Shown: one piece after another, positions 60,502 through 64,000 of the stretch
How the letters are laid out: the number at the start of each line of letters is the position of its first letter
Position numbering within the stretch: position 1 is the first letter of the stretch
DNA from: Vreelandella aquamarina
Lineage (GTDB): Bacteria > Pseudomonadota > Gammaproteobacteria > Pseudomonadales > Halomonadaceae
Assembly (NCBI RefSeq): GCF_020075495.1
Contig: NZ_JABYQT010000011.1
Span: 27,794-91,793, forward strand
Direction: 5' to 3'
DNA: 64,000 nucleotides
Translations under genes and position numbers: made by a program
Notes under the pieces: model-generated
Database searches by the model: none
Seen by the model: only the letters and a program-made list of their open reading frames with translations
What the model was told of the DNA's origin: nothing

Positions 60502-61206
60502 TCAGCGTGTATCGCGCGCACCGAAAATGGCGGTGCCCAGGCGCACCAGCGTGGCACCTTCCAATATGGCGGCCTCCAGGTCATCACTCATGCCCATGGA
60601 GAGCGTATCCAGCGGTGCCCGCGGCAGTGTTTGCTGCAATGAGATCAAAAGCTCACGCAGCGCCGCCAACGGTTGGCGCTGGGCCTCGCGCGTCGCGGCT
60701 GGCGCCGGAATCGCCATCAGCCCACGCAACCTCAAATTGGGCAGTCTGGCGATCTCCTTGGCAAGCGCCTCGGCCTCTTCGGGCATCACGCCGGCCTTGG
60801 AAATCTCGCGGCTGATATTGACCTGCAGGCAGACGTTCAGCGGCGCCAGATGGTCGGGGCGCTGCTCACTTAGCCGGGTGGCGATCTTCAAACGGTCCAC
60901 GCTGTGCATCCAGTCGAAGTGTTCCGCGACCGCGCGGGTCTTGTTGGACTGAAGCGGGCCAATGAAATGCCACTCGATACCGTCCAGATCTGCCAGTTCC
61001 GTCTGTTTTTCCAGGGCTTCCTGCAGGTAGTTTTCACCAAATGCCCGCTGCCCGTGCTCCCAGGCCTTGCGAATCATGGCGGCAGGTTTGGTCTTGCTTA
61101 CCGCCAGCAGGCGCGCGCTGTCGCTCGAACGGCCTGCTTCTTTCAGCGCCTGGTCCAGGCGCGTGCGCGCCCTGGCAAGCGACGCTGGAAGTGCGCTATC
61201 TGTCAT
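60502..61206 (-). CDS. yggS: PLP homeostasis protein YggS (PipY family)
   Basis: 234 residues, a type III fold (alanine racemase-like barrel). The PLP Lys is in LLAVSKTKPAAMIRKA (about 39), FGENYLQEALEK and IEWHFIGPLQSNK follow, and VRLGTAIFGAR ends the protein. It binds PLP and controls vitamin B6 and amino-acid balance without a known reaction. The ATG at 61206 has GAGGTG upstream; the frame-open extension to 61305 is not supported. Confidence 0.96.
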   Translation of the reverse strand: MTDSALPASLARARTRLDQALKEAGRSSDSARLLAVSKTKPAAMIRKAWEHGQRAFGENYLQEALEKQTELADLDGIEWHFIGPLQSNKTRAVAEHFDWMHSVDRLKIATRLSEQRPDHLAPLNVCLQVNISREISKAGVMPEEAEALAKEIARLPNLRLRGLMAIPAPAATREAQRQPLAALRELLISLQQTLPRAPLDTLSMGMSDDLEAAILEGATLVRLGTAIFGARDTR

Positions 61207-61365
61207 GCTCAAGCACCTCACCGCATAAAATAGATAGGGATAGTAACGAACAGCCAGCATGCTCGGCAAAGTGCAATGCGCAGCGCGTCGTTTTAAAAAT
61301 GCCAATCAGCATGATACGGGGTGCGCGGCCTGAGTGTTGTCTTTTCATGACGCATTGATGCCTTT

Positions 61366-62514
61366 TCATGGCGCATAGATACCGCCCAGAATGCGAGGTC
61401 CTCGAGCGCCGGTTACCGCGGGCAGGTTGCCCGGCAAATGGTGAAGACGCTGGTGCGCAAGCCAGGCAAAGGCACCTGCTTCAATCCAGTCTTCGGGCCA
61501 GCCGTAAGCAGCAGGCGAGGCCAGGGTGACATCTGGCAGGTGATGCGCCAGGCGAGCCATCAAGTAAGCGTTATGCGCGCCGCCGCCACAGGCAATCAAG
61601 GTCTTGCTTTCGCCCGGTGGCAACAGCTGCTCGATCCCCCGCGCGATGCTGAGGGCGGTCAGCTCGGCAAGCGTTGCCTGTACGTCGGCTGGCGCCTCAT
61701 TGCCTGTCAGGTGCTGCTTCAACCAGTTCAGATGAAAAAGCTCGCGCCCGGTGCTGCGCGGCGGTGGCTGATGAAAGAAGGGCTCGGCCAGCAGGCGCAA
61801 GAGCAGTGCTTCATCGATCTTTCCGCTTGCTGCCCAGGCGCCATGCTTGTCGAAACGCTCGACGCTGTTCGCGTGCAGGGCAAACCAGGCATCCAGCAGC
61901 ACGTTGGCCGGGCCGGTATCGAATCCCAGCACGGCCCGTGAAGCGTCGCGGGGCAGCCAGGTCACGTTGGCAAAGCCGCCCAGGTTGAGAATCAACTGCT
62001 CGACGTCCTGCCGGCCAAACAGCGCCTGGTGAAAGGCGGGCGCAAGCGGCGCGGCCTGGCCACCGGCGGCCAGATCGCGGCGGCGGAAATCGGCTACTAC
62101 CCGGCAACTGGTCAGCTCTGCCAGCAGGCTCGGGTTATCCAGCTGCAGGGTGTAGGCCGGGCCGCCTTGGTGGCCGTTGGGGGCGTGCTCGATGGTCTGG
62201 CCGTGGCTGCCGATGGCCTCGATGTCACCGGGCGAGAGGCCTTGTTGAGCAAGCAACGCCTGCACGGCCTGAGCCTGCAGGCGGCAAAAGGCATCTTCTG
62301 CCGAGGCCAGCTCGGCAAAGCCTGCCTGCTCTGCGTGACACAGTGCCAAAAGGGCTGCGTGCAGCGCATCGGGCATGGGCTCGACGTGGGTGGCGAGCAG
62401 CCGCGGCGGGCTGGCGGGTTCGATGGCTATCAAGGCGGCGTCGACGCCATCCAGGCTGGTGCCGGACATCAGGCCTATATAGTAAAGCGAAGGGGCATCA
62501 GCGGGTGTTTTCAT
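61366..62514 (-). CDS. anmK: Anhydro-N-acetylmuramic acid kinase AnmK
   Basis: 382 residues. The ATP-binding YYIGLMSGTSLDGVDAALI is at about 11-29, VIGSHGQTI-like IGSHGQTIEHAP near 105, GGFANVTWLP near 182 and FDTGPANVLLD near 204. It phosphorylates and opens anhydroMurNAc recovered from peptidoglycan turnover. It is divergent from tyrS, as in Pseudomonas. Confidence 0.97.
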   Translation of the reverse strand: MKTPADAPSLYYIGLMSGTSLDGVDAALIAIEPASPPRLLATHVEPMPDALHAALLALCHAEQAGFAELASAEDAFCRLQAQAVQALLAQQGLSPGDIEAIGSHGQTIEHAPNGHQGGPAYTLQLDNPSLLAELTSCRVVADFRRRDLAAGGQAAPLAPAFHQALFGRQDVEQLILNLGGFANVTWLPRDASRAVLGFDTGPANVLLDAWFALHANSVERFDKHGAWAASGKIDEALLLRLLAEPFFHQPPPRSTGRELFHLNWLKQHLTGNEAPADVQATLAELTALSIARGIEQLLPPGESKTLIACGGGAHNAYLMARLAHHLPDVTLASPAAYGWPEDWIEAGAFAWLAHQRLHHLPGNLPAVTGARGPRILGGIYAP

Positions 62515-62629
62515 AAAGCGTCATCCAAAGCAGGGCGAAGACTCAACCAGGACCAAGAGGCATGGTAACATCGTCGGCTATTGTTCATCTGTAGGCCCTG
62601 TCGGGCAACGTTCATAGTGGAGAGTGGCA

Positions 62630-63829
62630 ATGAGTGAGGTGGATCAGGCGTTAGCGCTGCTGACGCGGGGTACGCACGAAATCCTGGTAGAGGACGAGCT
62701 CAAGAAGAAGCTGGCCTCTGGGCGAAAGCTGCGTATCAAGGCTGGTTTTGACCCCACGGCCCCTGACCTGCATCTGGGACATAGCGTGCTGCTGACCAAG
62801 ATGCGTCAGTTCCAGGACCTCGGTCACACGGTGATTTTCCTGATCGGTGACTTTACCGGGCGCATTGGCGATCCGACCGGCAAGAACGTGACGCGCAAGC
62901 CGCTCACCGAAGAGGATGTCAAAGCCAACGCCGAAACCTACAAGGAGCAGGTGTTCAAGATCCTGGATCCTGAAAAGACCGAGGTGCGCTTCAACGCCGA
63001 GTGGTTTGGTGAGCTGACCGCCGCCAAGATGATCGAGCTCGCCGCGCAAAGCACCGTGGCGCGCATGCTCGAGCGCGACGATTTCGAGAAGCGCTACAAG
63101 GCCAACCAGCCGATCGCCATTCACGAGTTTCTCTATCCGCTGGTGCAGGGCTACGACTCCGTCGCGCTTGAAGCGGATATCGAGCTTGGCGGCACCGACC
63201 AGAAATTCAACCTGCTGATGGGCCGCGAGATCCAGAAACACTTCGGACAGGAGCCGCAGGTGGTGATCACCATGCCGCTGCTCGAAGGCCTCGATGGCGT
63301 GCAGAAGATGTCAAAGTCACTCGGCAACTACGTCGGCGTTGACGAAGCGCCGGGCTCGATGTTCAACAAGCTGGTCTCCATGCCGGACAGTTTGATGTGG
63401 CGTTACTTCGAGCTGCTGTCGCTGAAGTCCAATGAAGAGATCGACGCGCTCAAGCAGAGTGTCGAGCAGGGTGCGAACCCGCGCGATGTGAAGATGACGC
63501 TTGCTCGCGAGCTGATCGCCCGCTACCACGGCGATGAAGCGGCAGCCAATGCTCACAGGTCGGCGGGTAACCAGCTGGCCGAGGGCGAGCTGCCGGAAGA
63601 CCTGCCGGAAGTAGAAGTGGATTTCGAGGGGAGTGAGCAGGCGCCCATCGCCACCGTGCTCAACCGCTCGGGCCTGACCAAGAACAGCGCCCAGGCGAAG
63701 GACATGCTGAAAAACGGCAGTGTAAAGGTCGATGGCGAAGTGGTGGCACAGGACACCATGCTGGCGACAGCCAAGGCTTACGTCATTCAGGCAGGCAAGA
63801 AACGCTACGCTCGGGTAACGCTTGTCTGA
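62630..63829 (+). CDS. tyrS: Tyrosyl-tRNA synthetase
   Basis: 399 residues. Class I with HLGH (48-51), KMSKS (about 226-230) and a C-terminal S4 RNA-binding domain (about 335-395, [25 protein letters not shown]). The canonical KMSKS and insertion pattern place it in the TyrZ-like group rather than the E. coli TyrS (KFGKT) group. ATG at 62630 follows GGAGAG; an in-frame GTG at 62624 adds two residues. An rRNA-type promoter follows. Confidence 0.97.
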   Translation: MSEVDQALALLTRGTHEILVEDELKKKLASGRKLRIKAGFDPTAPDLHLGHSVLLTKMRQFQDLGHTVIFLIGDFTGRIGDPTGKNVTRKPLTEEDVKANAETYKEQVFKILDPEKTEVRFNAEWFGELTAAKMIELAAQSTVARMLERDDFEKRYKANQPIAIHEFLYPLVQGYDSVALEADIELGGTDQKFNLLMGREIQKHFGQEPQVVITMPLLEGLDGVQKMSKSLGNYVGVDEAPGSMFNKLVSMPDSLMWRYFELLSLKSNEEIDALKQSVEQGANPRDVKMTLARELIARYHGDEAAANAHRSAGNQLAEGELPEDLPEVEVDFEGSEQAPIATVLNRSGLTKNSAQAKDMLKNGSVKVDGEVVAQDTMLATAKAYVIQAGKKRYARVTLV

Positions 63830-63857
63830 ACTTTTTTCGCCGGTTTGCAAAAAGCGC

Positions 63858-63886
63858 TTGCACAACCGGCAGCGAATCCGTAAAGT
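63858..63886 (+). promoter_or_regulatory. rRNA-type promoter leading out of the window
   Basis: -35 TTGCAC (63858-63863), 17-bp spacer, -10 TAAAGT (63881-63886), then a GC-rich discriminator (ACGCATCC). A/T-rich tracts just upstream could act as UP element. The remaining 110 bp hold no gene and look like an rRNA leader. tyrS(tyrZ) precedes an rrn operon in Pseudomonas, so 16S rRNA is expected next. Confidence 0.7.
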
Positions 63887-64000
63887 ACGCATCCGCTGCC
63901 GGGGACGCCCAGCGTTACCAGCGGTGAATGAAGGTGAAAACCTTCGGTTTGTCAGGTAGTTAGCGGTTTTGGATGTGGCAGGTTTTACATCGAAAACAAC

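Overview
This window is a chromosomal segment of a gammaproteobacterium. The gene order is close to that of Pseudomonas, but several details (an acidic proteome, no panBC behind folK, a tmRNA tag ending in QGALAA) fit a halophilic Oceanospirillales member, most probably Halomonadaceae such as Halomonas. That assignment is an inference. There are no insertion sequences, phage genes or CRISPR arrays. Almost all of the sequence is core genome.

Layout. 1-3.7 kb: small accessory genes (Ca2+/Na+ exchanger end, a periplasmic ZinT zinc protein under a likely Zur box, an LprI-like protein preceded by five 13-bp tandem repeats, a GntP gluconate permease). 3.8-6.7 kb: ssrA (tmRNA), smpB, ratA, rnfH, bamE and fur. 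6.7-12.6 kb: recN with a LexA-like box, then grpE, dnaK and dnaJ with clear sigma-32 promoters. 12.7-21.2 kb: a block that interrupts the usual dnaJ-dapB junction. It holds a DMT transporter, a three-subunit GMC flavin dehydrogenase with a tri-haem cytochrome c, a Fur-box-associated iron-chelate ABC transporter and a DUF2218 protein. 21.2-43.6 kb: the conserved backbone dapB-carAB-greA-yhbY-rlmE-ftsH-folP-glmM-tpiA-secG-tRNA-Leu-tRNA-fMet-rimP-nusA-infB-rbfA-truB-rpsO-pnp. 43.7-46.2 kb: an MFS transporter and a convergent acetoacetyl-CoA thiolase.

46.3-55 kb, read on the minus strand, is dksA-gluQ-cbrX-cbrA-cbrB-[863-bp gene-free gap]-pcnB-folK. In Pseudomonas the same gap encodes the Crc/Hfq-sequestering small RNA CrcZ. 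Here the gap has a sigma-54 promoter, about seven AAnAAnAA (CA-type) motifs on the minus strand and a terminator hairpin, so I predict a CrcZ-like small RNA of about 450 nt. This is the most interesting element of the window.

55.2-62.5 kb: an aminotransferase and sfsA, then on the other strand the run yggS-proC-yggT-metX-metW, and anmK. The window ends with tyrS and a strong rRNA-type promoter pointing out of the window, which implies an rrn operon immediately downstream.

Functionally the window joins translation and RNA metabolism (rimP to pnp, tmRNA, pcnB), protein quality control (grpE/dnaK/dnaJ, ftsH), metal homeostasis (fur, ZinT, iron ABC transporter), pyrimidine/arginine, lysine and methionine synthesis, and carbon-source control (CbrAB with the putative sRNA).
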